Positions 41,342 to 54,033 of a DNA stretch of 64,000 nt are shown piece by piece (positions within the stretch are counted from its first letter, which is position 1; each line of letters starts with the position of its first letter). The notes below the pieces were generated by a model, which was given only the letters and a program-made list of their open reading frames with translations, had not been told where the DNA came from and made no database searches. Source of the DNA: Motacilla alba alba (taxonomy: Eukaryota > Chordata > Aves > Passeriformes > Motacillidae). The translations under genes were made by a program, and so were the position numbers. The stretch is from the NCBI RefSeq assembly GCF_015832195.1, contig NC_052020.1:6268254-6332253 (forward strand). Direction: 5' to 3'.

Positions 41342-44013
41342 AAGAATTCTTAAATGGTCAGACAGGGTTTGGATTAATGGCAATGAAGTTATTTTTGTGG
41401 TCTGTGAAGGGGGTATCCAAGGGGCCAGGGTATAAGGGCTGCTTTGCTGCCTGTTTGCAGGGGCCAAGGCACATGTGCTCCTCCAGCTTCTGCATTCTTT
41501 ACACGGGCCACCACATCTTCCCCCTGAAATCACACCTGGAGTGGAATTCCACTGCAGATGGAAAAAATCTATGAAGAGACTTCTGATTAAATTTAAAAAA
41601 AAATAAACATATCTCAGAGAAAATGTCTAGAAATGGCAGGCTACTGCAGCACAGAGTTTGACATTAGCTTTCTGTTTTTCAAGCACAGTGCTATTTGCAC
41701 TACTCTCTTTTTCTGTATCGATTTCTGGAAAATTGTAGAGAAAACGTAGACTAATAGTAGATTCAGATTTGTGAAAATGGCCTTTCCTTATTATCCATTT
41801 TGTGAACTCTGTTTGCTAAGCCTGAGGAGCAAAGTCAGTACAGAACATAAAATGTGAGGGTAATGAACGTGTGTACATCCACAACTGAAAAGAACTGAAG
41901 AGAACTTTTTTTTCCCTGATACTTTGACATTCTCCATCTTTTTGCAGCATTACCCAGGTACTTAGTTTCTCTCCTCAGAGTGATGTGCTCAGAATACACG
42001 ATGTAACAGACAGCTGCTTTGCACAACACAAAATGCCTGCACTGAGAATGAAATTCATATTTTAGTGGAGCTGTAAGTTCACGTGCAGCCATTGTAACTC
42101 AAGGTAGAGTGAAAGGCCAATCCATTCATTTGCATACAGATCCAGTTTAAATTGACATTTTCATTTTAACACACTAGGGGGAAAAAAAATTAACAGGCAA
42201 GACGTTTTGGATTAAAACATTTTGATTAGTTAACTTCCTTTTAAAACCAGCTTTCTCCCTTGCAATTTTTCTTGGATGTATTTGAAATTTTCATTATTAG
42301 TGGTATATGGAGATAATTGAACATATCTTTCAGCTTATGTCAGAATGGAAGCAAAGGGTAACTGGCAAATAATTCGTGGTAGAAATAATTTTATGCATTA
42401 GAATGGATTTGCTGCTTCATTTTCTTCAAGCTCATGTTTGCCTAGAGATACTGAACACTTAACACATAATTTAGCCTCTCCTTCATACAACAAACCAGCC
42501 TTTAGCCTTGAAACTATGGGAGTTTATTGTCTCATCTCTTTCCATCTCTGTGATGTTCACTAGAAGTTTTCTTTTTAATCTGCAAGGTTGGCCCCCCCAG
42601 GTTAAACTGGTTTAAGGTAATGCATCCTACAGTGCCATTAACCTCTGCTTCACTTTAGTCATTTCAGTCCCACTCTTTCACAAAAAATAGAGGTCTAATC
42701 CAAATGAGTAACAGCCTGTGGAAGAATTACTGGTTTTCGCATGACAGATGCTGGTGGACATTGATAAAAACTTTTGTCCTTAATTTAGGCAATGAATGCT
42801 TCAGAACAAATCCAGTCAGTGTCCCAGTTTTCCAGACTGCAGCGTTCTACTAGTTTGTGACACTGCCCTCTGTGGAACATTCCCTGTCTGCCTGACCTAC
42901 CTGTCCTTCCATTTCTACCACCTTCACCTGACGTCAAAACTCTTTATTTTTCCCAGTGGAAGCTCCCTCCTCATTTCCTTTTGAGAAAGCACATGCCCTC
43001 CAAACACGTATTCCTGTCTAGGGCAATTTGCATTTCATTGCTATTCCCAAGCTTGTCAACGTTTCTGCCTTCCCTGCAGAGGGAAAGGTCTGACTCAGCT
43101 CTGTGCCAGAGTGCTCCCCTTAAAGCTTTAGCAGTGGGAAAGCAAACCCACCCTCAGGAGGCTCTGGAAGTGTCATCCCAAAGGTGTGAGCACTGATGAG
43201 GTGGGGAAACCTCAAGGAGGGAGAAAAGGAGAAGCCAGTTTCTCCACAACACCCAGCTTGTGAACTCATGTCTCACAGGTTGTGACATTTTTGTACATTC
43301 CATCATCAAGGCACAGTTACTGCCTCTACTTTTCAAGCCTTCCCTGTCCTACACCCACCCATAAACACACTCTGCCTCCCAGCACCAGCCAAAATTATCC
43401 AAGGCAGCCTGGAAAACAAGAGCCAGGGCAGAAATTTTTGTATTATTAAATCTATACTGAACTTTTCATTTTCTAGAAAGTGGCAAGTCACAGAATAATT
43501 TTTAAAAAGGCAGTAACAATTCAAGAAACTAACATAACTTTCGGAGGAATAGTTTAATTTGCAAGGAGAAACTTAAACTTCAATTAGCTTTTCTCTCTGG
43601 CCAACAATGCCAACTAGCAAGACTTTAGAACCAATTCTAGACTCTTTCCTTAATAACTGATAAGGGAGTTAAAAATGATGTCTATTAACTTTCTACAGAA
43701 GTTTCACTTTCAGAAGGCCTCATTTCTGCTTTCCCCATGAAATCAATTTCTGACACAGGCACACACACACACACAAACTGGACAAGTACTCCAGCTTTTG
43801 CAGTCATGTCTCTGCTAATTTAAATTAGCTCAATTCAGACTATCTCTGCCATTCATCAATTTAGTTTGGAACAAATTAAGACATTATTTCTATCTCAATA
43901 GCTACAGGATAATTCATTAGATTCACTGTTGGGCCCAGATTCAGCAAACCACTGTAGTTGTTGTGAGCTGCAAATCTGCATAAAGGATTCAAAACCAGTA
44001 AAAATCTATAGGA

Positions 44014-44098
44014 TTTAAGAACATATATATGTTTATATATATATACATGTTTTTATATATGTTTAAGAACATATATATATTTAGATGTTTAAGAACAG
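44014..44098 (+). repeat. AT-rich tandem repeat with a TTTAAGAACATATATAT unit
   Basis: TTTAAGAACATATATAT occurs twice, followed by a shorter TTTAAGAACA copy, with TATATATATA stretches between. It is a short minisatellite built on a TA dinucleotide tract. Confidence 0.85.
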
Positions 44099-47000
44099 GT
44101 ATGGGATAAAGTTTATCCCATGGAATGGAGGCTTTTATAAAAGGATCTTAATACAGCATAATTTATCAATAAAATCTTAAATGACTCTAAGGACAAATAT
44201 ATCCTGTAAATGCATCCCAAGGATCATATGCAGCTCACCAATTGGAAAGTTTCACTTAATCACTGCCACCTTATTTGTACGATATAAATGATGACAGTGG
44301 AGTTGTTGGGTCTTTAGAGAGATAAGTACATTGATTACCTACAAGAAAAGGCCTCTGTCCTTGATTCTGCTGAGGACATGGTGGCAGGAGAAAGTTAGGA
44401 GTATGTTCTCCTCAAGGGCACTGACTGGATTTGTTCTGGAGTTTTCGTGAAGTGAAAGGCTCCTACTTTGGCTCCCACATGCCTCATTTCTGAGGCATCT
44501 TGAATGACTGGCACAGCACAAAGTTGTGGCTGGAGAATCCTCCTTATGTGGCCTAGATTAAAGAAAAGTAGTCATGACACAAGGATAATGGAATCAGGAG
44601 AGGAAAAAAACCCAAAAAACCCCAAAACACAAACTCTAAAAATCCATGTTAAAGGTCTTCACACTCTGAAGACAGAGGATATGGTATTGACTTTGTTTTT
44701 GATGCTGTCTTTATAGAGAAGTTGCCAAAATGCTCAGGAAACTGTGAGTGCAAAATCCAGAGTGAATTACATGCAAACACTTTAGCTTTCTCATATTCCT
44801 TCACTGCAGTGAAAACAAGCTCCTGAATTGTTTATTCATGTTCTTTCCCAGCAAGTGAAATCAGACATACCAAGCTCAAAAGGCTCCTTTGCCTATTTGC
44901 TTTCATTTTTAAGAAAAGCATAAAGAAAAGAAATAGAGACAATGAAATAAAATTTTGAAAGAATGAAATCACAGTGAGAAAATGGTACCCCTTGAAAATT
45001 AACCTAAAACATGAAATATAGCCTGACATTGATGTATTGAAAGAATAATTCTAAAAGATAGGCCATTCCCATTTTCCACTTACTTTACTTAATCACATCT
45101 CTGTAGATATGGATTGATTCAGGCATTAATAAATATCTCCTCTGCTAGGGTTCATTTCTTTGATTTAAGATGTCATGAAAATAGAATTTTCCAGTCATAT
45201 CTTTTCTATTCATCTCAAAATGTGTAATGAGAAGCAACTGGCACTCTTCTAGTCACATGCAAATTCAATTAAAATCCAACATTTCAAAAGAGTTTTTATC
45301 GGTATATATTTCTCATAGATATAACTCAAAATGACTCTGATGAAATTATAAAAAAAGTAGAGCTAACTTCACAAATTCTTCATGTTAGATACTTCAGCTT
45401 TACTGTCATTCCCAAGCAAATTATTGTCTATGGGATTTGTATAATAATTATGTCCTGGACATGTTCCTCAGCAGAATTAGTATCTTATCACTCAAATCTT
45501 ATCCCAGGCTTCTCAACACAGATAAGTAATTTAATAAATGTATATCCCAAAAAGCAGATAACACTACTTAAAGCATGTGTAAGTCATTTGGGCTTAACAC
45601 ATATACCTAGTGTACTTAACTCATCCTTGCCTTAGCTGAGTGAACCTCCTCTGAAATAAATCCTTGCAAAATTCAAATCCCCTCATTAGCAAATATTAGA
45701 ATGATGTACAGTGAAACTTATCTTGCACTGGAACATTATAATTCCCTTAATTCCAGGAAAGATTTGGAAATAACTAGGAATATTTTTTTTATTGTTGTTT
45801 AAAATGCAACTAATGCTCCTCAGCTTGGAGGGGAGAAGAAGGAGAGACTTGAATAAAATAGGGGCAATCTGTCCTTTCTGTGGAATTCAAATCACACCTT
45901 CTCATTCCATGACACCTCTGCTCTCCTCCTCTTTTCCTGTGTCCTCTGCAGAGACATGTCCAACTGCTACAGGAGGCAGCGTGCAGAGCTTCCATGACCT
46001 GAGCTGGACAGCTCTGACACAGCAGCAGGAATTTAGCAAATCTCCAAAACCACTTCTGCCTCGAAAACCTCTCTCCAGAGTTACTGACTTAATAGGAAAT
46101 AAGCAAGGGCACCAGTGCCTGCTAAGTGCTCCAGTTAATGTTAGCTTGGTGAGATGCATAAAAATACATGTGGGCACCTCACAACCCATAATTAGTTTTG
46201 CAACATAGCAGAAAAGTGAAAAAGTAGTGTCTGTCTTTTTATAGCTGGAGAAGGGAGGAACCTGGTATAATTGAGACATATGCTTTAATTAGAGTGGCAC
46301 AGGCACTGCGTGGTGCAGGCCCATCACAGCTTCTCTGCTCCCGAAATACTAAACTCAAGTTGCCAAAGAAATGAGCACAAACCTTATGAATGCCTAACTC
46401 GGGGACAGCAAATCTCCTTCCAGATCCGAGGCAGAAGCAGAATTATATAAATTGTCTTGTTTTCTTCCATCCCCTGCTGCCTGCTTTACCATACCCATTT
46501 TCTGCACTCTGCTGTATTTATGAGAAGGCAGAGGAGAGCTCTGATCCCAAATGCCATTCCCATTTGTCAGAATATCCCTAACAACCAGGTGACTTGGAGG
46601 TTTCACTGGGGAGGTTTGATCCAGCCTGAGCTGCTTAATGCAGCCTCAAAGGCATCAAAGGTGAGGCCATTTCAGGGCCCTCAGTCACCATCCTCTTTGA
46701 GGTTACACATCTCCCTGTTTAAAATGCTGAGTTGTACTCACTAAGCAACAGCATGGAGCTGCTGACACAGTACTGGGGAGGGATTAATCCTGCAGGCTAA
46801 TCTCCAGCAAAATTGAATCATTTTAAAAACTATAAATCATGTGTGATTATAGACTAAAAGCCTACTGTTAGAGTTACTGTTACAGTTCAGCATTTTCAAA
46901 GGTGTATTTATTTTGGGTTAGTTTTACAAGGGGGAAAAACTGAAATGTTTTCTGGGAAAAGCAGGAACGATAACCCTTTCAGTAGAAGCCACTGAAAATT

Positions 47001-49108
47001 GGTAAAAAAAATATGACTTTTATAATGTATCAAGTATTTCCACCAGGAACAGAGCAAGGAGGAGGCATAATATGAGAGAGGGGCATGTCTCCATGCTCCT
47101 AACAGCAATCTTACTGACCTTGAGGTTTCATGGATTATGGGATTCATCCCGTTTGCAGTTTTCTGGCAAACCTTGTGATTTACACCTCTGGTTTGAACTC
47201 TCCCAGGTAAGACTGGGACATTTTCAAGGAAGAAGCTTCATGCCCTTGCTCCATTGAATAAAGAAGTACAGGAACACAGCAAGGGCTCAGAGACAAATCC
47301 AGGTGGGATTATCAGAGTCTCCCTGTAAGGTACAGCTCACGACATCAAGGCACTCAGCCCTCACCCCAGGTGCAAAAGCAAAGCTGATCCCAATCTTGTT
47401 TCCCTTTTTTTAGAATACAGGAACAGGCAGATTCCAGATTAAAAATAAAGGCTGTGCTTCTACCTCTGAACCTGGGCAGGTTTTGAGGACAATGGGAGAG
47501 TGGTATGTTTGTTAGAGGATATTTATTTAGTTATGCTTCCTGCTGAATGGGACCAAAAGAAAAATCATACACAGCATGTACATATAAGTAAATTAGAATT
47601 TCATTTTAATTATCTTCTGATTATTTTCTTTTGAGTTACTCATAAAAGTGACCAGCCTTTAGGTCTGGTTATATTAGAGCTGTCACAGTTGCACTGTAAC
47701 ACGTCCAGTGTGGTATTACAACCACACTGCATGAGGTTAGGCACAAATTTGGAAAGTACAGCGTGCATGACTTGATAACCTACACTATTTATGAAATCTT
47801 CTCCTAAGCAGGAATTCCAAAATGCCTCTGGCAGTGTAATGCCTGTGGTGCCTGTAGTTTTGTGGAGCGTACACAGTAATGCCTAAGCACTCAATTCAAA
47901 CAGGAACTAATCCTTGCAGAAGATCCTGCCCTCTACGCTTGCTAATTCTGTTCCTCAAAGTGATTTCTTGCAAATACAGCACACCTTTAGTGACATCCGT
48001 GGCTTAAGCTGTGTAGCTCAGTGACTCTAAACTTGTGAAGGTGTGCACTAATCCTCTCTGTGCTCTGATACATTCACTTTGGTTCTGTCAGAAAGCTGCA
48101 TTTGCAGGAAAGAGCTGTGTTTGCTGGATGTGAGGGTCATGCCTGTGACAGGGCTGCTCTCCAGCCAGAGCATGGTGCCTGTATCCCCCCGAGAGATGAA
48201 CACACCCGTGCAGATTCTGGGGGCTGTGGCAGTGAAACAGCAGGCCAAAGGTCTGGGATTGCAGGTGATATTGAAAGCGGCTGACATGTCCACACCAGCT
48301 CAAAGCCACGCGGCCATAAACCAGGAGCTACAGAGCCATACTTGCAGTTCATGGAGCGATTGCAAGATGCATTAGAAAAGCAAATAGTAAATAAAGAAGC
48401 CAAAGAACAAATAATACCTCAGTCAGCCAGAGATAATGCTAAGGAAGAGCTGTCAGTTTTCTCATGGCTTCTGTCGGCTCGAGTCAGGATTCTGTTTTTC
48501 GGCTTTTAGGCCTTTGGCTGCTGGTCCACCACCACAGGGGGCAGTCAAAGTTGGTGGGACTCTCTGAAGAACATCCCCTCATTAAACCTTTCTAACTGAA
48601 CCTTGAGGACCCATTGCTTGTAACAATTTTCAGTGTTGCCCTTTGATGAGAGAAAATAGGGGTAAGACAGGGAGGAACAGCCAGGGCATGGGGCAAGGCT
48701 CTCTCTGTTATAAAAATCCTTTCCAAACTTTAGAAAACCTTTCCAAGTAGCCAGTATGATGGAGGAGCCATTAATTTCCTACAATTTAAAATGAAAGTAT
48801 GAGAAGATAGGGCCTCTTTTTCAGACTGAGAGAAGGATTTACATGGCAAAAGGTGTCTCTTCCCTGCTGCTGCCTGGAAGCTGCCCTTCAGCTTCTCAGT
48901 GTGTCAGAATGCCCAGTCACATTCTCAGGCATTGGCTTGTGAACAGACAGTCTCACAATCATCTGTGGTCTATTGCTGCAACACCTACAACTTCTACAAC
49001 TGGAAAAGACTAAAGAAATCACAGGCTCTGTTTCCAGTATAACTCGGTTTTTTCCCATATATTGTCCAGTGTAGTTTTTCAAGAAGCTAATAAAGTATTA
49101 TTATATAT

Positions 49109-49190
49109 TAGATAGATAGATAGATAGATAGATAGATATAGATATAGATATAGATGATATAGATATCTCACACACATATATTATATATAT
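49109..49190 (+). repeat. GATA microsatellite grading into (GATATA)n and (TA)n
   Basis: About eight uninterrupted GATA units are followed by GATATA units, a single GATGATATA interruption, CACACACA and TATATATAT. It is a compound microsatellite of a kind often polymorphic in length. Confidence 0.95.
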
Positions 49191-49334
49191 CACAGCATTT
49201 GCTAAAAAAACCAAAACCCATCACTGTGCAGGTGACAATTATTTTTCAGTTGTAAGGCAAAGCTTGTGGGTAAGCATGTTATGGCCTAGTTCCTAATACT
49301 GTATTCAACACAAGTGATCCATTCTTTTCCTAAG

Positions 49335-49365
49335 CAGTTCATTTGTGCAGTTCATTTGTGCAGTT
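49335..49365 (+). repeat. 13-bp tandem duplication
   Basis: CAGTTCATTTGTG is present twice in a row, followed by a third partial CAGTT. Confidence 0.85.
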
Positions 49366-49400
49366 ATATATGCAGGGTATGACTCTTCAGGCTGTTCTGT

Positions 49401-49470
49401 GTAGGGATGGGAGTGGGACTCTGTGATCCTTATGGGTCCCTTCCAAATTAGGACATTCTATGATTCTCTG
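49401..49470 (+). mobile_element. CR1-type 3' tail fragment
   Basis: GGGACTCTGTGATCCTTATG, GGTCCCTTCCAAATTAGGAC and ATTCTATGATTCT match the terminal sequence of CR1 elements of the kind whose tail is shared by avian SINEs. No tRNA-like head precedes it, so a plain CR1 remnant is the simpler reading. Confidence 0.72.
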
Positions 49471-52004
49471 GTTTTTCTTAGCATTTGAATTCAATTCCTA
49501 AAACAACTGTATAATAATTCATTTACCCATAAACTTCTTGATAAAAATTGGATAATATTTTTTTTTAGATGTTCATTCAGGATGATCAAGTCTGGAGTGG
49601 AAACTTCTGTATTTGGTAGTGGCAGTAAATTTACAGTACTCACAGAATGAATTCCTAGTCACCACGTGGAGCACTGGAGTTGAATATGGAGTATGGCTCT
49701 GAATTTTGTATTCAGATAAACAAAACATATCTGCATCAAGTAATAATGTACTGAGTGTCTAACATAATGTAGTACAAAATATGTAAGAAGGATATTCTAC
49801 AATACAGAAATAAATTACAAAAAAGTTATGTAAAACCCCCAATCAATAACTGTCCATATTTATACATATAAATATGTCACAGCTGACAATATTGAACTAT
49901 GCCAAAATACACAGTTAAAACAACAGATGCCTGATGGGCTTCTTTGTGGTCAGGGAAAACCTGACTGATTCAACAACTCAGGAAAAACAACCTATCAATA
50001 TTTGCAAGAGTGACAAACTCCCAAAAGATGGCTTCAGTCAATAACATCTTTAAATGGCTTATGAAATTCTGGTCCCCTCAGAGTTGCAGCACAAGAGAGA
50101 ATTTCACAGCTGTGAAGCTCAGCCCCTCCGAGCTGGGGAAGTACATTTACGTGATGGAAGTTGCCCTCACACTGGGAAGGACAAGTGAAAACTTTGCTTC
50201 CTGTTTCCCTGGTTGTAGGCATCAAGCTCCAGCTGGTCACTGGTAAAATTTCAGAGGTCAGTTATTTTCCTGTAATGATCAGGGCAGGTGTTAGCCAAGA
50301 GAAATTTCTCCTGGATGTGCTGACACCTCTTTAACCTGCAGGACTTCTCACAGCATCCCAAGCAGCACTTTGATCCTCTCACCAAGTGAGTCTGAGGCAC
50401 AATTTGTTGCAGCAGGTTTGCTTCCAAGGGAGCTATCAAGAGGCACTAAACAGCCTGAGTCATAGCAGCCACCTCGATATTGTCCCAGCCTTTATTAACT
50501 TCTCAGCCACCCTGAAGCACTGATCTTCAGAATGGAAAAGGTGATAGGGTTAAAAGCTGGTTATTCCTGACAAATGGCCCATAATATCAGCCTTTTCCTT
50601 CTTTGACTGCATCTCTTAAATGACAGCACAAGGAAAGAACTCACTTTTGAGTGACTGTACCTGTTTGATTTTTCCTTTGAGTGAGCTGTGAGCTAAAGCA
50701 AAGGTGCCTCTCTTGAGCAAGGGGTTGGACCGAGCAGAATTACCTTCTGACACAACATTTTTCTGCAGCTGTGTGCCAGCAAGGCTTTCTGTCCTGCTTA
50801 TGTCCCCTGCGAACTCATGGAGGGACACAAAGTGACTGCGCAGGCTCTGGGCATCAGTGTGGGCAGCAGCTGCCTCGGACACAAACCTGTGCTAGGGGCT
50901 CCTTCCAGGTATTTTCCCTCTCCTTCTATGTCATCCACCACCCTTCAGCTTTTGGTGACTGACAGAGAAGGAACCAGCTTGGGAAAGATGAAGAGAAGCT
51001 ATTGCACAAAGCCAAGTAAGCAAGATGAACATACTCCAGAACAGCTGCATTTCCCTTCCCTATAAACCCTGGAATGTGGCCTTGAAATTGCTAATTTCAA
51101 GGATCAGGTAATTATTTTTTTTCAGTCAAGAATGAATTATTAAGTTACAGGAAGCAGGTCTGTGAAAGTCTGAATTCACGGCTCAGTCAAAAAATGCAAA
51201 TCAAATCAAAGAAATCATTTGATGCAATCCTTCCTTTGCTATTTTTTAAATGAAAGAGCTGGATTTTCCTCTTAAAAAAAAACAGTGATGCTTTGTAACT
51301 ACAAACAGGGTTTGCAAATTTTCTAGTACTTTTCTGGAATCCTGATGTCATCAACACAGGAAAGGGTTGCAAATTACTCTATCAATGAAAGAGATGGATA
51401 AATCTACTTAAGGGAGCTTGTCTGTGTGAGGCACAGGAAGTTATTGTTGTAATTATTATGATCAACAATTAATAATAACTCCTACACTTCTTCTGGTGGG
51501 GACTGTCCCATTGCCATAGACACTTCAGACCTGTCACACCAGAGTTCATGCAAACTTAAGAGTTGGAAAAAGCTTCGTCCTGCCCAAACCATGGGGTTTT
51601 TTTCTGACTGTCTCTGTGGGTTTCCTCCTGCAGACCACAGAGAAAGGCGCAGACATTTGTGGCTGCTTGTCTGTGAAACAGGCAAATCACTGAAATACAT
51701 AAAATAGAACAAAGGTTTCCCAGTCCCTCACAGGGTGCCTCATCGTTTAAATGTTTGTCATCTCCAAGGACTGCTAGAAACTATAACCTCATTTACCCTG
51801 GAGAACTCTGGTGGTCTAGCAACAGAGTGACTTGAATTTTGTATGCACATGGATGGCTGGTTTTTTCAGATATGTTTCAGAATGAGAATTCAGCTTTTAC
51901 CGCATAACTGTAGATCCACAAAGGTATATTTTTATCTTTAAAACCTGCTAGGAGTAGAAAAATTGTTATTATTGCTTCACATTATCTTTCTTTTCTTGGA
52001 ACAG

Positions 52005-52125
52005 GATAACGTGGATCTTGGTGACCTTATGTTTTCGCTCTGCTACCTTCCAACAGCTGGTAGACTAACTATTACAATAATAAAGGCAAGAAATCTAAAG
52101 GCAATGGATATCACAGGAGCATCAG
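52005..52125 (+). CDS. SYT9: SYT9 exon 4: N-terminal part of C2B
   Basis: The exon has forty complete codons plus the first base of an Asp codon; the acceptor is AACAG and the donor GTAGGA. It begins [20 protein letters not shown], the opening beta strands of C2B, and ends with the first calcium loop, [10 protein letters not shown] followed by the split Asp. Asp35 and that split Asp are the first two C2B calcium ligands. The DNVDLG opening matches SYT9; as I recall, SYT6 and SYT10 have ESVDLG or ESIDLG here. The residue before the LMF run is Asp where mammals have Glu, a conservative change. Confidence 0.96.
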
Positions 52126-53153
52126 GTAGGAATGAATTTGATGCTCAGTCAGGATTTCAGTCCCATTTCCGTCCCAAGACACAGAATTCAACACTGTCAA
52201 ATCCCAGAATGTTCTTTGTGAGGGGGGTGGTTATACTGTGAGCTCTACTTGAGTACAGGAGTTGATGAGAAATAAATAACACATTTTAGTTTGCTTAGAT
52301 CCAAGCAACAGCTTAAAACAAGTTGCTCTCTCAAAAGGAGTGCAAGATTATTATTTCTAATGCCACTGCAATTCAGAGTAAAACAAGCTGGCCAAAATAC
52401 ACTCCCAACACTGGGAATTTGTGCAGGAGACTTTTACAGCTATGACACAGAGGCAGACTGGCCCTCTCTGACAGTCCCCAAGAGCCACTGAGCCAGTTCT
52501 GCTGTTGCTGGCATGTGGAGAAAATGGTGATCATCCCAGAATCCTTTCAGCAACCCTTTCAAAAGCCCACACTAAAAAGTATAAACATAAATAAGATTTC
52601 ATAGATTACTTTTAAATACTAGCAGGGAGTTGTAGAGCTCAGAAAGGAGCTACAAAGAAATAGCTTTTTTTTTTTGCTATATTCAGGAGTTTAAAAATAA
52701 TTATAATTCTCTTGAGAAATATAAGCCACTAATTGTTGCACTTTGAATTGTATTTAACCATACATCAGTAAATCCCATTGTGAAAAACATTGTCATCTTC
52801 TGTCTGTCCTACAAATCTAACAAGTAATTAGGCTGCTATAAATAGGCTGAATACACAGGCTGTTGTATAAAATAGTCATGTATAACATGCTTCAGTGGAT
52901 ATTTTAATACCCTTTGAGAAGTTGGTACACAACAAGTTGCTTCTTGAACCTAAAAAGTTCATTATAAGCAGTCAGCCAGGTAAAGCTTTCAAAGCTGCAC
53001 TGCCTCCCGTGTATTCCATGGGGACAGAGAAGCTCAAATTCCTGTCAGGTCCAGGAGATTAATCCTGCAAGCAGGTATGGGCACACAAGAAGTCTCCCTT
53101 CACTTTCCATTTGCATTTGTCAAATATCTGCATTGTTCTTATGACCCACACAG
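52126..53153 (+). other. SYT9: Intron 4 of SYT9
   Basis: This intron is 1028 bp, with donor GTAGGA and acceptor CCACACAG. It is AT-rich with no repeat or gene recognised. Reading through the donor gives a long open extension of exon 4 (to about 52240), but it loses the C2B fold and looks like chance. Confidence 0.9.
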
Positions 53154-53325
53154 ATCCCTACGTGAAGGTTTCTTTAATGTGTGAAGGAAGGCGGCTGAAA
53201 AAAAGGAAAACTTCCACCAAGAGGAACACCCTAAATCCCGTTTACAATGAAGCCATAGTCTTTGACGTCCCTCCAGAAAACATTGACCAAATTAACTTGT
53301 CGATAGCTGTTATGGATTATGACCG
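53154..53325 (+). CDS. SYT9: SYT9 exon 5: core of C2B with the polybasic strand
   Basis: The exon starts with the last two bases of the split Asp codon, has 56 full codons and ends with two bases of an Arg codon before donor GTGAGA. It encodes [20 protein letters not shown], whose lysine- and arginine-rich beta-4 strand is the polyphosphoinositide, AP-2 and SNARE contact surface in synaptotagmins. Then come [20 protein letters not shown] and AVMDYD. Asp54 and Asp56 are the loop 3 calcium ligands. The wording is nearly that of mammalian SYT9 (for example [13 protein letters not shown] rather than the KKKTTIKK form of SYT6). Confidence 0.97.
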
Positions 53326-53903
53326 GTGAGATGCCTGTAGCTGTCAAATATTGGCTGATAAAGTCTTGCACGCTGGATTTGCACCCAGAAAGAAAGTTGT
53401 TACTTTTTTTTCCCTATTAGCGGGGAATTAATGTCAGGTTGAGCTTGGTAGAAGTCTCCAAATTTTTTGTTTTGCCAGGCAGAACTTCCTTACTAAGTTT
53501 TAAAATAGAGATTTGCATCCATAACTGACATCAGTAAGCTGCAGATGTGTTTGGCAGAACTGAGGTAACTGGGCATTTAAGCACTGATGTTCAGTTTGTT
53601 TATGCTAAGCCTTTACATACACATGCTCCGTTTATAAAGCTGTATCTTAGAGCCTGTTTGCCTTTGCAGCTAATTACAGAACACAGGCAAAGAACCTTTT
53701 GTGTGCTACAGGGGGGGAAATATCAAATTGTTCTGAGCAGTGGGAAACACAAAGAGCAAGCCTACGTATTTCCTAGTGCTTTGTGTTCTCCAGGCAAGAA
53801 TTAATCCTAAAAACCCACGGGTAAGGTTTCTGATGAAATATGCAACTGGTGTGGTTCCAAAGGTAAAATTTTAAGAAAAAAATATTATGGACCATTTTCA
53901 CAG
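53326..53903 (+). other. SYT9: Intron 5 of SYT9
   Basis: This is a short intron of 578 bp with donor GTGAGA and acceptor TTTTCACAG. No repeat or gene is recognised. An 85-residue open frame inside it (53547-53804) has no family resemblance. Confidence 0.9.
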
Positions 53904-54033
53904 TGTAGGTCACAATGAGGTCATTGGAGTCTGTCAAGTAGGCAACAACGCAGAGAGTCTAGGTCGCGACCACTGGAACGAAATGCTCTCGTACCCTCGG
54001 AAGCCCATCGCTCACTGGCATCCTCTTGTGGAG
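53904..54033 (+). CDS. SYT9: SYT9 exon 6: C-terminal part of C2B with the WHXL motif
   Basis: The exon completes the split Arg codon and then has 43 codons, ending in phase 0 at Glu before donor GTAAGG. It opens [13 protein letters not shown], where the Glu takes the place of the fifth acidic calcium ligand (Asp in SYT1), as in the SYT6/9/10 group. It continues [20 protein letters not shown] and ends HWHPLVE. The W-H-x-L signature is the conserved C2B motif linked to vesicle docking and release-site binding. With exons 4 and 5 this makes a full-length C2B. If the downstream intron were retained, translation would add only Val-Arg-Leu before a TGA. Confidence 0.96.

Larger units (their letters stand above)
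27058..52004 (+). other. SYT9: Intron 3 of SYT9, 24.9 kb, no gene recognised
   Basis: Donor GTAAGT and acceptor TTGGAACAG bound this intron. It separates the C2A exon from the first C2B exon. It contains a tRNA-derived SINE near 35.7 kb, CR1 fragments near 41.2 and 49.4 kb, A-rich tracts near 32.5 kb, an AT-rich repeat near 44.05 kb and a GATA microsatellite near 49.1 kb. A GC-richer, stop-poor patch at 48.05-48.40 kb remains unexplained. Otherwise I see ordinary AT-rich sequence with chance short open frames and nothing that reads as an exon, tRNA or known small RNA. Confidence 0.9.

Noticed and set aside
45792..46279. Opposed 138- and 125-residue open frames in intron 3
   Set aside because: No family is recognised on either strand and the frames mirror each other over a moderately GC-rich patch, which is expected by chance.
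52005..52241. Extension of exon 4 through its donor as an alternative C-terminus
   Set aside because: The donor GTAGGA joins in phase to a perfectly fitting C2B exon, and the extension has no C2-like sequence.
24117..54033. Identity as SYT3, SYT6 or SYT10 instead of SYT9
   Set aside because: These paralogs share the C2 motifs, but the transmembrane and linker wording ([59 protein letters not shown]) fits SYT9 and not the others as I recall them.
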